64,000 nt of DNA from Cacajao melanocephalus (taxonomy: Eukaryota; Chordata; Mammalia; Primates; Pitheciidae): contig CAUYLG010071792.1 of the NCBI GenBank assembly GCA_963573385.1, positions 1 through 64,000 on the forward strand, given 5' to 3'. The notes under the pieces are model-generated. The model saw only the letters and a list, made by a program, of their open reading frames with translations. It made no database searches and had not been told where the DNA came from. The stretch's first letter is position 1. Each line of letters starts with the position of its first letter. A program made the translations under genes and the position numbers. Below are positions 37,310 through 49,425 of the stretch, in pieces.

Positions 37310-39590
37310 GACCTAAGAAAGCTAGGCCTACTGGGTTCTCTCTCTTCTAGGAACTTAAATCTTAAGCAGAATAATGTAAAGATGGAAAGACAGTTAGAGC
37401 CTATTCATTGCATTTTTGAATTCTGATGGTGTTCTCATGAATGGAATCACTGTGCTTCCTAGAGTCGAGAGGTTCCAAGTTATGTGGGACCATAGCTTAT
37501 ACAGTTTGGAGGATCCACTTGAAAACAAAAGAAAGCAAAATAACAAAAATTACTTACAAAGCCTTGGAAAAGCTCGAAACTTCAGTTTCATTACTTCATA
37601 GTAAATGCGCCTCCTACCCTTTTCTACCAGCAGTTCTTTCTTGAGAATTCCCATCAATTATCTGAACTGAACAATAAACTTTCAGAAAACTTAAATTTCT
37701 ACTTAAGTTAATGAGAGTCGATTTCAATTGCCATAACCAAAAATCCTTAACTGATGAAAACAGTCACCATTTTATTCTTTTAAAGAAAATAGTGCTATAG
37801 ACCAAATTCAATAACAATTACAGCTACCTGGGCCCCTTTTTCTTATTTTTTTAATGCATGCATCTGGGATATACACATTCTTTTCCAATATTTCTAATTT
37901 TACTCTTGAATATTTATTCAAAATGGAGGATGGATATACCCATTTATTTTATCATAAAGCTTTTGAGACTTACATCATTGGTATAGTTACATTTATATTT
38001 CTCCCACTGTGATTCTTTTATAAAATATTTGATTATGTATGCTGTTTTTATTCATTCCATATTTTTATTCTATTACCTAAACTCTGTTCTAAGACAACAC
38101 AGGTACTCCAGCTTATTTTTTATAGCAAATGCCTATGTAAATATTAAGTTACTATAAGTATTAATTAAATGATTGCACTGTTTTAGTTATGTTATATTGC
38201 CAAGAACATTTTTTTCTTTTTTCTGTGAACTCTGCAGAGAAGTAGAACATTTTTATAACAGCAGTACATCATTTATAATATATGAATAAAGTACAAAGTA
38301 AAAATAATGAGGCATTTTTAAAATTCAAAACTAAATTTTAGAAAAGTTTCAACATACAGCTTTAATATTCTGAACTGATTTTCTTACAAAGATCAGTTTG
38401 TATTTTTGTTTATGTATTTATTATTATATCCCATACCTTGACAGAAATCTGTAATCAAAGCACTTTTGGAGACAATGTGCTACTGAGTTCGGAACACCTT
38501 TACAGTCTCTAAAATTTGAAGCTATAGGAATAACTTCAAATTTGCCTGGGAAAATAACATTTCCCTTAGATTATTTGCAAGATATGAGAAACACCAAGTT
38601 TTTTTGTAGTTTCTACTGTCACGAGGGGGAAATAGCTAAAAATATCTAAAAGAGCTTCACACTAAAGTCAAGAATCCTTTAATTTTGTAGACAGCTATTT
38701 TTGAAGTTCATATGATGGATAGAAAAGATAATATGCTTTGGTATAATAAAAATTTGAGTTTAAATTGTGAGTATAACACTTATTGTACTTCACTGAGTAT
38801 TATGATGTACATTTCCTTCACATTTTATAATTCTTGAACTCAATAAACACCCAACAATGGCTGTTGGCCTGGCATGATGGAGTTGTCACCTCCTACATGT
38901 GAGCAAGCAACAAAAGTTTCAGGGTCAAAACCAGTAGGATGGAAGTCAATGCTTGGATAGAAAACTTGGATTCAATAGCAGAATAAACACATTTCATCCC
39001 GAGAAGAAAGTGATTGTGAGGGAGAGGTGGGATCTATGGTGGCTTGATTTGTTTAGGAACCAGCTTAGAGAAGGAGAAAAAGTAGACCGGCTCTACATAC
39101 CCCCAAGTTTTAGAGTTCAGCATAAAAAGCTTTGAATTATTTTATACATTCCTTAAGAAATGCTGTTCCCCTAAATCTCTGGTATTGCAGAGTATTACAG
39201 AGCCAGGGAGGACCATAATATGTGTGAAAACATGCACCTGGATTACTCTGTATCAAAAGGTCGATTCAGAACAGTCAGATTCCAGATATGAAGAAAGTTT
39301 AGGAATATTTTACCTAATTTGTTTCACTTTATTTTTCTTTTATATATATGAAACATAAATAAATAACATTTATGTAACAAATTAAGCCTAAAAGAGATCC
39401 TTCAGTAAATACACAGTTCTTAGAAAAAAAGTATTATGTCATGGTGCAAAATTAACAGTATTGCTTTTAGTGTATACAAGACAATAGAGCATCTTACAAT
39501 TAATGCACCTTAGCTTGGATAAAATACAGTATTGTTTTTACTTTGCTCAAATCTTTACTTACGCTATTCAAGCTTTCATTTTTTTATTTA
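37310..39590. other. Unassigned AT-rich intergenic sequence
   Basis: About 2.3 kb without recognisable gene or repeat. The segment 38865-39140 is slightly more GC-rich (GGAGAGGTGGGATCTATGG) with a 60-codon frame, but shows nothing domain-like. Confidence 0.6.
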
Positions 39591-39596
39591 TAATAC

Positions 39597-39676
39597 TAGG
39601 TTGGTGCAAAAGTAACTGTGTTTTTTGTCATTAAAAGTATTGCTATTTAAAGTATTAATACTTATGTAAAAATTAG
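39597..39676 (+). mobile_element. MADE1-like mariner MITE (TcMar)
   Basis: The left arm TAGGTTGGTGCAAAAGTAAC followed by TGTTTTTTGTCATTAAAAGTA is the conserved end of the 80-bp MADE1 element. The expected complementary right arm is badly decayed (AATACTTATGTAAAAATTAG), so hairpin pairing is poor. MADE1 copies gave rise to the primate miR-548 family, but the decayed arm argues against a working precursor here. Confidence 0.85.
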
Positions 39677-39836
39677 AAGTTCTGTATCCTAAAAAAAAGC
39701 CTCTTCTGTAATATGATTTCAATGTATCATTACTAGTATTATTTATTAAAATGCCCACATTTCTCATTGAGTAAATAGCTGATACCAAAACAATGAAGAA
39801 AATCAATGATTATTCATGTGTTCTTTTCTCTTATAC

Positions 39837-39840
<4 letters not shown>

Positions 39841-39882
<42 letters not shown>
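39841..39882. repeat. (AT)21 microsatellite
   Basis: A perfect run of 21 AT units (42 bases). It is self-complementary and expected to be length-polymorphic. Confidence 0.98.
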
Positions 39883-39885
<3 letters not shown>

Positions 39886-39924
39886 CTATTATTCCTAGGA
39901 TATTTCCCTATATTTAAAACCATA

Positions 39925-40490
39925 GTGGACAAACTCTAAGATGATCACCGGTTATCCCGACTCCTGATAAGCACGTCTTATGTAATCTTCCCTTTAGTGT
40001 GGGCAGGACCCATGACCTTCTTAAAACCAACTGAAGAAAACAAATGTTACGGGATGTTAATTCCATGATTGTATTACATAAGACTATAACTTCTATATGG
40101 CCAGCAAACTCTCTGTATTGTGTCATTTCCTTGCTGGTTTTGATGAAATAAGCTGAAATGTGGACAGTCTCATGTGCTGGCAAGAGACCGACTACAGCCT
40201 CTGGCTCATGGTCAGAAAAGATCTGAGGCCCTCAATTCAACGACTCACAAAGAACTGAATGCTGTCAACCCCATGAACCTACAAGCAGATTCTTCTCCAG
40301 TTGAGCCTCAGATGAGACCACCACCCTACTGTCACTATTGATCGCAGCTTATGAAATGTTGACAGGTTTCAGTTCAGGACCCTGCTAATCTATGCCCTGA
40401 TTCCTGACCCAAGAAACTGTGATATAATTAATGTTTGTTGTTTTAAGCCACTAAATTTGTCACAATTTGTTACACAGCAATAGATAATCA
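39925..40490 (+). mobile_element. MLT1-like MaLR LTR
   Basis: Plus-strand landmarks are CACCGGTTATCCCGACTCC, TTTAGTGTGGGCAGGACCC, ATTGTATTACATAAGACTA, GACTACAGCCTCTGGCTC and AACCTACAAGCAGATTCTTC. Next come CCTGATTCCTGACCCAAG and GTTGTTTTAAGCCACTAAAT, then the terminus GTTACACAGCAATAGATAATC. Same class and orientation as the LTR at 14305-14900. Non-coding. Confidence 0.82.
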
Positions 40491-40695
40491 AAAGAAATGC
40501 AGTATAGATAAAATAAAATCGCTATGGGGTACATGAATGCCTGAAGCTCTTCCTCTACACCAAAACAAGTGATTTCCACTACTGAAGAAGTACTCACTAA
40601 CATATCACATGTTATAGAAGACATTTTAAATTTTTTTTTTAATTGCAGCTTATATCCAATCATTTAAATTTTATAGCCCTTTAAAAAATTACAAG

Positions 40696-40985
40696 CTTGG
40701 CACAGTGGCTCACGCCTCTAATGCCAATAATTTGGTAGATCCAGGCAGGCCTATCACTTGAGGTCAGAAGTTTGAAACCAGTCTGGCCGACATGGTTAAA
40801 CCCCATCTCCACTAAAAATACAAAAAAATAGCGCGATGTGGTGGCAGGCACCTGTAATCCCAGATACTCAGAAGGCTGAGGCAGGGGAACTGCATGAACC
40901 CAGGAGGTGGAGGTTTCCGTGAGTTGAGATTGTACCACTGCACTCCAGCCTGGGTGACAGAGAGAGACTTCATCTAAAAAAAAAA
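40696..40985 (+). mobile_element. Alu, full-length dimer, plus strand
   Basis: It runs from CTTGGCACAGTGGCTCACGC through GAGGTCAGAAGTTTGAAACC, AAATAGCGCGATGTGGTGGC and CACTGCACTCCAGCCTGGG to an A14 tail. The TSD with one mismatch is AAAAATTACAAG (40684-40695) and AAAAATTTCAAG (40986-40997). Highly diverged, AluJ/S. Confidence 0.96.
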
Positions 40986-40997
40986 AAAAATTTCAAG

Positions 40998-43545
40998 TAT
41001 TAGTTCCTCTATATGGTTGAATATCTATGTCTACTTTAAAAAAATGATAGCACTATCGTAAACTACCTGTGAATAGTAACTTTTGGGGAAATAAACTATA
41101 ATTTTAGTGTCAATTTTTTAATATATTAAGTTTTTGTCTGTTCTTTAAAATAACAGCATGTTTTTTGAAATATTACTTCTTTTCAAATATGTAATTGTTT
41201 AGTTATAAGCTGGATCTTTTTTTACAAAAGATGAATTTCAAGTTTTGTTTTATATCACATTTTGGTCTTCTTAGTCACTAATTTCACCTCTGTGCAATAA
41301 ACATTAAACAATCAAAATTCAATGACAAAGTGTGATTCCAGAAAAACATGTTCATTGTTGAAGACAAATACGTTATTATAACAGCATTCACAAAAGGTGG
41401 TAACTGGCAACGTAACAGCACTATACAAGAAAACATTGTTGAAAAATCAATTGCAAAATTCTTCTAAAAGAATTAACTGGCAAAAGTAGAGAGGATAATT
41501 ATACATTATATATATAGAACTATCTACATTTTCCTGTTTTTACTCACTGATTTAGCTAGCTAGGGATGGAAAGGATAAGGCAAGCATATAAAGGACCCAA
41601 CAAAGACTAATGTATTATTATATAGTAATCTCTAGATAGCCATTTTATTCTTACCTATTAATCTTTTTCCAAGAGTACTTTAACTGAGTCAGACATGTGT
41701 CACAAGGACACCCCTTGGAGATGCTCAGAATTATGTGGAGACTGAGAGTTAAATGGTCAAATTATCATTTAATGTACATGTTAGTAAAAGTCAGTAAAAT
41801 TGGGGCCCCTATTATTAATATTTTATCATTTATACTCACTAGCTGGCAAATCCTTAAAAAATTCAAATCATATTTAAATAATTCTGGATCATCAAACTTT
41901 ACACAGATAAAGTAATTTTAAAAATTATGAGAATTTGCAACAGCAAAGTCTCTCTGGTATAAAGCAGCACCTGTCACCCCTTGCCACCAATTCATCTGTG
42001 TAAATATGAATCTATACTCCCATTGTGCAGAGAATATGAATATAAATAACCCAGATGGTCTTTGACACATTTCAAGTTAGAAACGAGAACATGGTGCCTT
42101 AGTAAGGAAGGGATGAAAGAAAATGATAATAGACTTTCTTAAACTGGCATATTCATGCCATTCTTTCATTTTCTTCTTTAAACTGATATTTAATGTTTCA
42201 TATAGAAGAAACAAATACATAACAGAAAAAATTGAGAAAACAGAAGGACAAAAACCATTATCAGCACAAAATGATTTTTACATTACTTTTTTTAAAGGTA
42301 GATGAGGTCACCGAATGAATTATATATTTCATTTTATTCTAATATTTATGTCAAATGATTTTTCATGTAGCCATCTATATAACCATTCATTTAATAATGC
42401 AAAAAAACTCATCAAAAGTGTATCCCATACTTTATTTATATTTTTTTCCTTAATTTATAAATGGCAGTATGATAATAGGCAAGATTTGGAATTTTTATTT
42501 GAAAATAAATTTATACTCTTCAATAAAAATATTACATGATTTTTTATTTTGCCTTAATAAGATCCTAAGTGAGAATGAATTTGCCCCATATATGTGTAAG
42601 AAAGGACTGTGGCTTCTCTATTATTATTAAAATATAGATATGGGCAATTTACTGAATCTCCCTTAGTTTCAGTCTCTTTACCAAATAGACGGAAATATAT
42701 TTGTACTTGAAGCCTTTTTTGTGACATTTAGTCAGCTTATATGCAGAACCCAACAAGAACCTAGGAACTGATTCATCTTTGTTCCCTTTGTTCTTCCCCA
42801 CATAGAATTGGATCCTCTTCAGAATTGACTAAGCTAAGGAAAATGTTTTAATGTTTATTTCTATGAAATTTTTGCATATGATAACAACATTCATAATATT
42901 TCACATCTGTGACAACTTTTTGGGGTGTTAAATTTTTTATATTTCTAAACATAGACTATTTAAAATATGTTTGATTTTTCATAATTTTAAACAGTAGGAA
43001 ACATCCTTCCTTTAAGGTCTTGACAGAAATTTTTTCCTGATCTTTCCAAAGATGTTTAAAAAGTATAACTCTTTAATATTATGAAATTTAAATAAATTTG
43101 TAACGTCAAAGTGAGAATTTAATTTGCTCTGTTTTCATCAAACTTAGTAAACAAGTATCTCACAGAATTTACTAAACAGGAATTCTCTTCTCCAGTGATG
43201 TATGACTTTTTTAATGTTGTGGGCTTTCTGTTGATCCATCTCTTTCATTTTTCACCAGTAGCAACTTCTTTTATTTTTAAAAGGCTAATATGGCCTTACC
43301 AACATTAGAACAGTGTTATTTGCTACTGTAAGAGGCTTTATATACTATTTATTCATCTTATAGATATCAGCAAAGGCTTACATAAAAACCCGTCTTCCTT
43401 ACTGAGGTTTACCTAAACTCACAGCAACAGTGGCCTGTTCATCAGTTAGAAATTTTATGTGATTATAAAGATCTTTCATCAGAGATTATGGTAAAAGATT
43501 GACAGGACCAAATCTATGGTTGCATCAGGATTGGTCTTTACTAAC
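40998..43545. other. Unassigned AT-rich intergenic sequence
   Basis: About 2.5 kb with no recognisable gene or repeat family. Scattered 60-74-codon frames follow AT-rich composition only. Confidence 0.6.
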
Positions 43546-43547
43546 AA

Positions 43548-43925
43548 TGAACTGATATTTATTGAGCGGTTTCTATGGGTAGCCCAAGTATTAAACTAAC
43601 TGTTCCATATGCATTATCATGTTATCATGTACTCAATACAATCTTTAAAGTATCCCCTACTGACCCACAAAGATGCTCAAAAAATGAAAGGACATCATGG
43701 CCAAGGAGCTAAAGGAAACCAAGAGAATTACATGATAGTGATTGCATAGACAATATGAATACAAATATAGAAATTATAAAACAGAACCGAGTATAAATAT
43801 TGGTGCTCAATACAATAATTGGAATGTTCTATGAGAAAACTGATGCACAAAGAGCCAAAGTCACACATCTGGTAGGGGACAGAGTCAGGATTCGAACCCA
43901 CACTGGGGCTGTCGTCTATGCCTCC
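43548..43925 (-). mobile_element. MIR SINE pieces, minus strand
   Basis: Two blocks in one orientation. GATATTTATTGAGCGGTTTC with CCATATGCATTATCATG (about 43553-43620) matches the MIR 3' end. AAACTGATGCACAAAGAGCC, AAAGTCACACATCTGGTAGG and GTCAGGATTCGAACCC (43837-43900) match the core and tRNA-like head. The DNA between them (about 43640-43830) is unrelated, so either an insertion split one MIR or two copies are present. Confidence 0.7.
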
Positions 43926-44021
43926 TCACAAGCTGACTGCCTGCTGGCTCTCTGGTTCCCTCTGCTCCCATGGCCTGTACTGGCCAACCCCAGGACATTG
44001 TCAAAGAAATATCCTGGTAAA

Positions 44022-44325
44022 GCTGTGGTCATGGATGCAGCTGGAGGCCATTATCTTGAGTGAAGCAATGCAGAAACAGAAAACCAAATATCATATGTTT
44101 TCACATATAAGTGGGAGCTCAACCTAGGCTACATATAGACATAAATAGGGGAAAAACAGGCACTAGGAACTACTAGAGGAGGGAGAGAGGGAAGGAAGCA
44201 AGGGCTGAAAAACCACCTATTGAGTGTCATGTTCACTACCTAGGTGATGGGTTTAATTATATCCCAAACCCATGCAATATACCCATGTAATGAAAAACAA
44301 AAGTTGAAAAAGAAAAAAAAAATGC
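44022..44325 (+). mobile_element. L1 3'-end fragment (L1MA/L1PB-like)
   Basis: GTCATGGATGCAGCTGGAGG, CCATTATCTTGAGTGAAGC, ATATGTTTTCACATATAAGTG and GGGAGCTCAACCTAGGC mark the ORF2 end. The 3' UTR (AGGCACTAGGAACTACTAG, CCCATGCAATATACCCATG) ends in AAAAGTTGAAAAAG plus an A-run. About 300 bp, 5'-truncated. Confidence 0.92.
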
Positions 44326-44543
44326 CCCAGCAAATAATTCTAATGTCCACTTAAGATACTGAAAAGGTTTAAGCAGACTACAAGTAAATAACTGAAAGTT
44401 AGTAGACAAAAATGATATCATTTGTCTAAAATATCCTGACATTTCACAGCTCAATGTTAGCAATAATAATTCAGGGCTACAAATCTATCAGACACTACTT
44501 TTAGGAATTTAAATTAAGAACATTCTGAAAAGCCATGAGACAG

Positions 44544-44834
44544 CCAGGCACAGTGGCTCATGCCTATAATCCCAACACTTTGGGAGGCCAAGGTGGATGG
44601 ATCACTTGAGGTCAGGAGTTCGAGACCAGCCTGGCCAACATGGTGAAACCCTGTCTCTACTAAAAATCCAGAAGTTAGCTGGGTAGTCACAGCTACTCGG
44701 GAAGCTCAGGCAGGAGAATTGCTTGAACCTGGGAGGCAGAGGTTGCCATGAGCTGAGACTGTGCCACTGCACTCCAGCACTCCAGCCTAAAGGAAAGGGC
44801 AAGACACCTTCTCAAAAAAAAAAAAAAAAAAAAA
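44544..44834 (+). mobile_element. Alu, full-length dimer, plus strand
   Basis: It runs from CCAGGCACAGTGGCTCATGC to an A-run of about 26 bases that includes the start of the right TSD. The 16-bp TSD with one mismatch is AAAAGCCATGAGACAG (44528-44543) and AAAAGCCATTAGACAG (44835-44850). A 9-base tandem duplication of GCACTCCA occurs within the right arm near 44768-44786. A small deletion follows the central linker (AGCTGGGTAGTCACAGC). Confidence 0.97.
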
Positions 44835-44850
44835 AAAAGCCATTAGACAG

Positions 44851-45489
44851 TGTATACTCTATCCACTGAAAATGCTTAGATTCATTAGCATGAACTTACT
44901 CCAGTTCAACAAATCCATCGTCTGAAAATTCAGATCTATGGACAAAGATGTATAAACAAACAGCTCTATCTCACAGCTTTATAAATCTTACTAATCTCAA
45001 TTAGGGAAATGAACTACCAAATACTTATGATTTAAAAAATAAAGACGCTAACTTTTCCATATGTCAAATTTTAAATTACTATAATATAAATGTATAAAAA
45101 AGACAACAAAATATTATAGTAATAAACTTGGGAAGATCAAATTATAACTAGTGGCTCTTTTCTTCTTTGTGCTTCTATATATTTTTTATCATTTCATAGT
45201 TGGTATTAAATAACTTAATAATTATTCAAAATGTACTATAAAATGAAAGAAACAGCAAAGTGCATTCCCAGTATTATCTTAATTCAAGGGACAAAATGTG
45301 AGCCTAGAAATGTTAACATTAGATAATTATATAATTGGTCATGTTGTTTTTCTTTCTCCAGCATGTCCTTAGTAAGCATGTGTTGTTTTTATAATCATAA
45401 TAAAGTTATAGAACATTATGTTCTACATAATGACAAAAACTTGCCAAGATGTTTTTGAAAAAGAAATGTAACGTGAAAATGTGTTGTTT
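44851..45489. other. Unassigned AT-rich intergenic sequence
   Basis: Nothing recognised. Confidence 0.6.
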
Positions 45490-45662
45490 TCTTTCTGACT
45501 GGAGAGCTGATCCTTGTTTGACAACACCCAAATCTTGTACCAGTTGGCTTAGGTCTCCAACTTGAGAGCATTTTTTTCCCTCTTGTTTACTGCTATATTT
45601 TCAACATTTAGCACACACTCTGTTTCATAGGAGCTCTTCAAAATTATTTGTTAAATAATTCC
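45490..45662 (+). mobile_element. L2 LINE 3' end
   Basis: GTTTACTGCTATATTTTCAAC, TTTAGCACACACTCTGTTTC, ATAGGAGCTCTTCAAAATTA and TTTGTTAAATAATT track the L2 terminus (…CTGCTGTATCCCCAGCGCC…, …TAGGCGCTCAATAAATATTTGTTGAA…). Diverged and non-coding. Confidence 0.6.
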
Positions 45663-45824
45663 ACATATTCAATCTATGTCAACAGAGTGCTCTGTCCTTA
45701 CCAATAACCAGCAATATCATGTTCACATGATATCAGAGCTTCTTCCCCTTCAGGCAGAGTACAGATTGTTAATGAGGGTTTTTCATTAACTTCAAGTACC
45801 TATATTTTAAGCATCTCACTTGCT

Positions 45825-45940
45825 ATTGTATAGCCTTGGGAAAACTACTTAACCTTATGTGGTTATTTCTTCCATTTGTAAAATGAGGATGTATTATCTA
45901 ACTTTTAAGGTTACTATATTAATTAGGTAAATGTTAATAT
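45825..45940 (+). mobile_element. MIR SINE fragment
   Basis: TATAGCCTTGGGAAAACTAC, TTAACCTTATGTGGTTATT and CCATTTGTAAAATGAGGATG match the MIR core (…GACCTTGGGCAAGTTACTTAACC…, …CATCTGTAAAATGGGG…), followed by AAGGTTACTATATTAATTAGG. Confidence 0.8.
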
Positions 45941-46079
45941 AACTAACCCACAGTTCACCTAAACATATGTAAACCAAATTGGGTTCAATCATACTGTACA
46001 CTTTCATAACCCACTGATTTTTCTATGACTGTATCTTTTAAATTTTAAAGGAATAGTCTGTTTTATTCACATTTTTACC

Positions 46080-46757
46080 TAAATATTTTTTCAACTTCTG
46101 TTTTAAATTCCAGGTTGCATGTGCAGGATGGGCAAGTTTGTTACATAGGTAAATGTGTGCCATAGTGGTTTGCTCCACCTGTCAACCCATCCCCTAGGTA
46201 TTAAGCCCAGGATCCATTAGCTATTCTTCCTGATGCTCTCCCTCCCCGCCCCCATTAGGCCTCAGTGTGTGTTATCCACCCCCATGTGTCCATGTATTCT
46301 CTCCTTCAGCTTCCACTTATAAGTGAGAACATGGAGTGTTTGGTTTTCTGTTCCTGGGTTACTTTGCTGATGATAATGGCTTCTACCTTAATCCACATCC
46401 CTGCAAAGGACATGATCTCATTCTTTTTTATGGCTGCATAGTATTCCATGTTGTATATGCACCACATTTTTTTTTTACCCAGTCTATCACTGATGAGCAT
46501 TTGGGTGGATTCCATGTCTTTGCTATTGTGTTTAATGCTGCAATGAACATAGGCATGCATGTACTTTTATAATAAAATGTTTTATGTTCTTCGAGTATGT
46601 ACCCAGTAATGGGATTGCTAGATCAAATGGTATTTCTGCTTTTTTGAGGAACTGCCACACTGTCTTCCACAATGGTTGAACTAATTTGTACTCCCACCAA
46701 CAGTGTGAAATCATTCCTTTTTCTTCTTATCCTCTCCAGCATCTGCTGTTTCTTAAA
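46080..46757 (-). mobile_element. 5'-truncated primate L1, minus strand
   Basis: A minus-strand L1PA/L1PB 3' end. The plus strand has GCATGTGCAGGATGGGC, TTGCTCCACCTGTCAACCC, CCCTAGGTATTAAGCCC, ACTTATAAGTGAGAACATGG, TATGGCTGCATAGTATTCC, CAGTAATGGGATTGCTAG and CTCTCCAGCATCTGCTG. Frames read as the ORF2 C-terminus but are broken; near 46653 the cysteine-rich motif has HCWWEY in place of a final Cys. No clean target duplication was seen. Confidence 0.95.
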
Positions 46758-47631
46758 GGATGGAGTAAAATTAAAATGTTTTAAATAACTTGCTAACTCC
46801 TTATTGTCTTTTCTCATAGATTGTCTTGGTGAATTATACATGGAGGAGTCATCCAAATTATTTTTACACCTTCTTCATGTAATCATATTCTTCTTGGCAG
46901 GAACTGTTAACAAGATTATAAAATGCAATAGATTTTCAATATCTAAACATGTTAAAATGCTGCAATTAGGTTCCTTTAGTACATGTAGTTTCCTTTGTAA
47001 AACAGAATTTTAAGTAATATGCCATCTGCTTTCCCCTATTTCTAATTATAGCACCGCATATGAATTTTAATAGGTATCATAATTTGAATCATTATCATGA
47101 GAAAATAAAGAGATATAGGTTATTGTATCTGTTTATTTTCATAACAAATCTGTAATAGTAAAGAATATTTTATAAAATACTAAAGTATAAAGAGAAATTG
47201 TTTTTTACTGCAAAGGAAAAAATTGATTGTCACTCAAAGTGATACAATTTAATTTCAATAATAGATACTCCAGAAGTTGAACAAAAATGATTTTGATTAT
47301 AATAATAGTGTACATAGATAGTATCCAAAAAAATGAAAACCTATATAAGTGCAGCAAGAACCACCCTCTATTTGTATGTAGCTGTTAACATTCAAAATTA
47401 GTTACACTAGTAGTCACTTGCTGAGGGTCAATCGTTGTGCCAGATATTCTACAAAGCTCTCCAATGTTAATGTTTTTGTTTACTTCATTATCCACCAACT
47501 TTCAATGTCACAATAATGATTTTGGGGTTTTAACATACCAAAAAGGTTAAAAAGTGCAAATCATAAAATGAGAAGAAAGAACAAAAATATCCATATGAAA
47601 TAACAGGTAACCTCCATGTTGAGCACACCTG
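46758..47631. other. Unassigned AT-rich intergenic sequence
   Basis: No gene or repeat recognised. Confidence 0.6.
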
Positions 47632-47826
47632 GCCTCCAGGTAGTCTTTTCCTATTGGCACAGCTGCCATCATTCACCTGTGCAAGCTTCCGGCTTGCTTA
47701 TCTATGTCTGCTGTTCAATTTTACAGGCTGCTTTGATAGAAAAGGAATGATTTGGGGGCTGCCTTTTTGTTAAAAGGGAAGCCTTACTGAGGACTCTCTT
47801 ACCCTCACTAACTGCCTAAATAAAAG
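47632..47826 (-). mobile_element. ERV LTR fragment (copy 3 of the 35758 family)
   Basis: GGCCTCCAGGTAGTCTTTTC, CTATTGGCACAGCTGCC, CACCTGTGCAAGCTTCCGG, TTTACAGGCTGCTTTGATAG, GATTTGGGGGCTGCC and CCTCACTAACTGCCTAAATAA are colinear with 36180-36370. It retains the U3 start side only. It directly abuts an old L1. Confidence 0.8.
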
Positions 47827-47849
47827 TGTTTTCTACCATAAGAAAAAAA

Positions 47850-48610
47850 ATTAAGAAAAAAAAATTGTACTAAAGGATCTAGACAGTGTAATAAGGCCAG
47901 AAAAAGAAATAAAAGATTTAATAATTGGAAAGTAAAAAAGACTGTCATTATTTGCAGATGCATGATTGTATAATATAAACATAGCAAATGTAGAGAAACT
48001 ATGGTAAGAATATTAAATCAATTGATTCTTTTATTATCTTATATAGTCAGTTTTAGAAAATTAACAATTATTTGCCACCTAGAAATAATCCCACATAAAG
48101 TTAGACAAGAACTTTATACCTACAAATGATAAAATTTTGTATATTAAAGTAGACTATAATAAATGGAGAGATAAAGATAAGACAATTAGTTCAACCCAAA
48201 CTGGCTTATGCATTTAATACAATTCCAAATGGAAACTACAATACGTTTCTTTAGTTAACTGATATTATTATTTTAAATTTATTTGAAAATCTCATGGCCA
48301 ATAATAGGTAAAGTACTCACCAAGAAGCATTATCAAGGTTTATTACAAAGCTAAAGTAATTTTTATAGAACCCCAAAACAGAAACAACCTGTACAGAAAC
48401 TTGTTACATATAATATATTGTGTATAAGAGAGAAATAAGGACTTAATAATTAATGCTGAGACAATGTGTTATCCATATGGGTCAAACAACAGTAATAGTA
48501 ATGTAACTCTTATCTCACAGCATGCTTTAGAACAGGAGAGAAAAAAAGGAATGTGTAAACCTTAGAATTGTTTATGTCCTAATATACAGAATGATGTCCT
48601 AAACAAAATA
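47850..48610 (+). mobile_element. Old L1 (L1ME/L1MC-like) ORF2, reverse-transcriptase region
   Basis: TAAGGCCAGAAAAAGAAATAA, CTGTCATTATTTGCAGATGC (the position of the catalytic FADD box, damaged here), AATACAATTCCAAATGG, ATTTATTTGAAAATCTCATGG and TTATTACAAAGCTAAAGTAA follow the old L1 RT and downstream region. All frames are broken. It appears interrupted at about 48615 by another L1's 3' UTR and resumes near 49060. Confidence 0.75.
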
Positions 48611-48614
48611 TCAA

Positions 48615-48965
48615 AAAGTAATTATATTAAGAACTCTTAGGGTAGGGAGAAAATGGGGATATGTAGTGCTAGGGCTGCTAAGTTACAATTAGTAGAATGA
48701 ATAAGTTTAGAGATTTAACGTATAGCACAAGGATAATAGCTAATAATATTGCTTTGTATACTGGAAATGTGCTGAAAGAGTAGATTTTAGGTGATATTAC
48801 CCCCCCCCCACACACACACACACAAACAAGTACACACACACACACTCTCCAAGGGGTAACTGAGATGATAGATACGTTAATTTGCCTGACTACAGGAACT
48901 ATTTCATTACGTATACTAAAAAAATCATGTTGTATGACTTAAATATAAACTATAAAATGCTTCTT
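48615..48965 (+). mobile_element. Old L1 3'-UTR fragment with C/CA microsatellite
   Basis: GAGAAAATGGGGATATGTAG, AGCACAAGGATAATAGC, GGGGTAACTGAGATGATAG and TTAATTTGCCTGACTACAGG track an L1MA/L1MB 3' UTR. A C10 run (48800-48809) followed by (CA)n with ACAAACAAGT to 48845 is embedded. Its position between ORF2 pieces of another L1 suggests a nested insertion. Confidence 0.65.
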
Positions 48966-49059
48966 AAAAACTCTTAAAATTTCATCATCACAAAATTTAA
49001 AAAAAAATTCATTCATGAATGGAAATCTTTTAAAACATAAAAAGCAAACCACAAATTGG

Positions 49060-49425
49060 AAAAAAAATACTTGAAAATTATGTATCATAAGAAAATTAAT
49101 AATATGAATCTAAAAAGTTATCCTTCACATTGACAAATAGAAGACCACTCAATAGAAAGATAGGGCAAGAGATATGAACAGGCAATTCCACAGAAGAAAC
49201 ACAAGTGGTCAGTAAGCACATAGTGATACATTCAATCCATCATTAATTAGAAAAGTACAAGTTAAAGCCAACCAAAAAGAGTTACAATTTTACAACAAGC
49301 ATCACAGCAAATATATAAAAACAAAGTTGAACAAAACCAAATATTGGTGAGAATGGAGAGCCCAATAGGAATTCTTATATACAGTTTGTGGTCTTGTAAA
49401 TTTATATGGCAATTGCAGTATGTGG
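49060..49425 (+). mobile_element. Old L1 ORF2 C-terminal part (resumption)
   Basis: GCAAGAGATATGAACAGGC, AATTCCACAGAAGAAACAC, TTAATTAGAAAAGTACAAG, AATATTGGTGAGAATGGAG and TTCTTATATACAGTTTGTGG are old L1 ORF2 words in order, continuing the element at 47850-48610. Confidence 0.75.

Noticed and set aside
39597..39676. miR-548-type microRNA gene
   Set aside because: The right arm of the MADE1 hairpin is too decayed to pair well with the left arm.
43880..43900. tRNA gene (GGATTCGAACC-like B box near 43890)
   Set aside because: The B-box-like word belongs to the tRNA-derived head of a decayed MIR; no acceptor or anticodon stems are visible.
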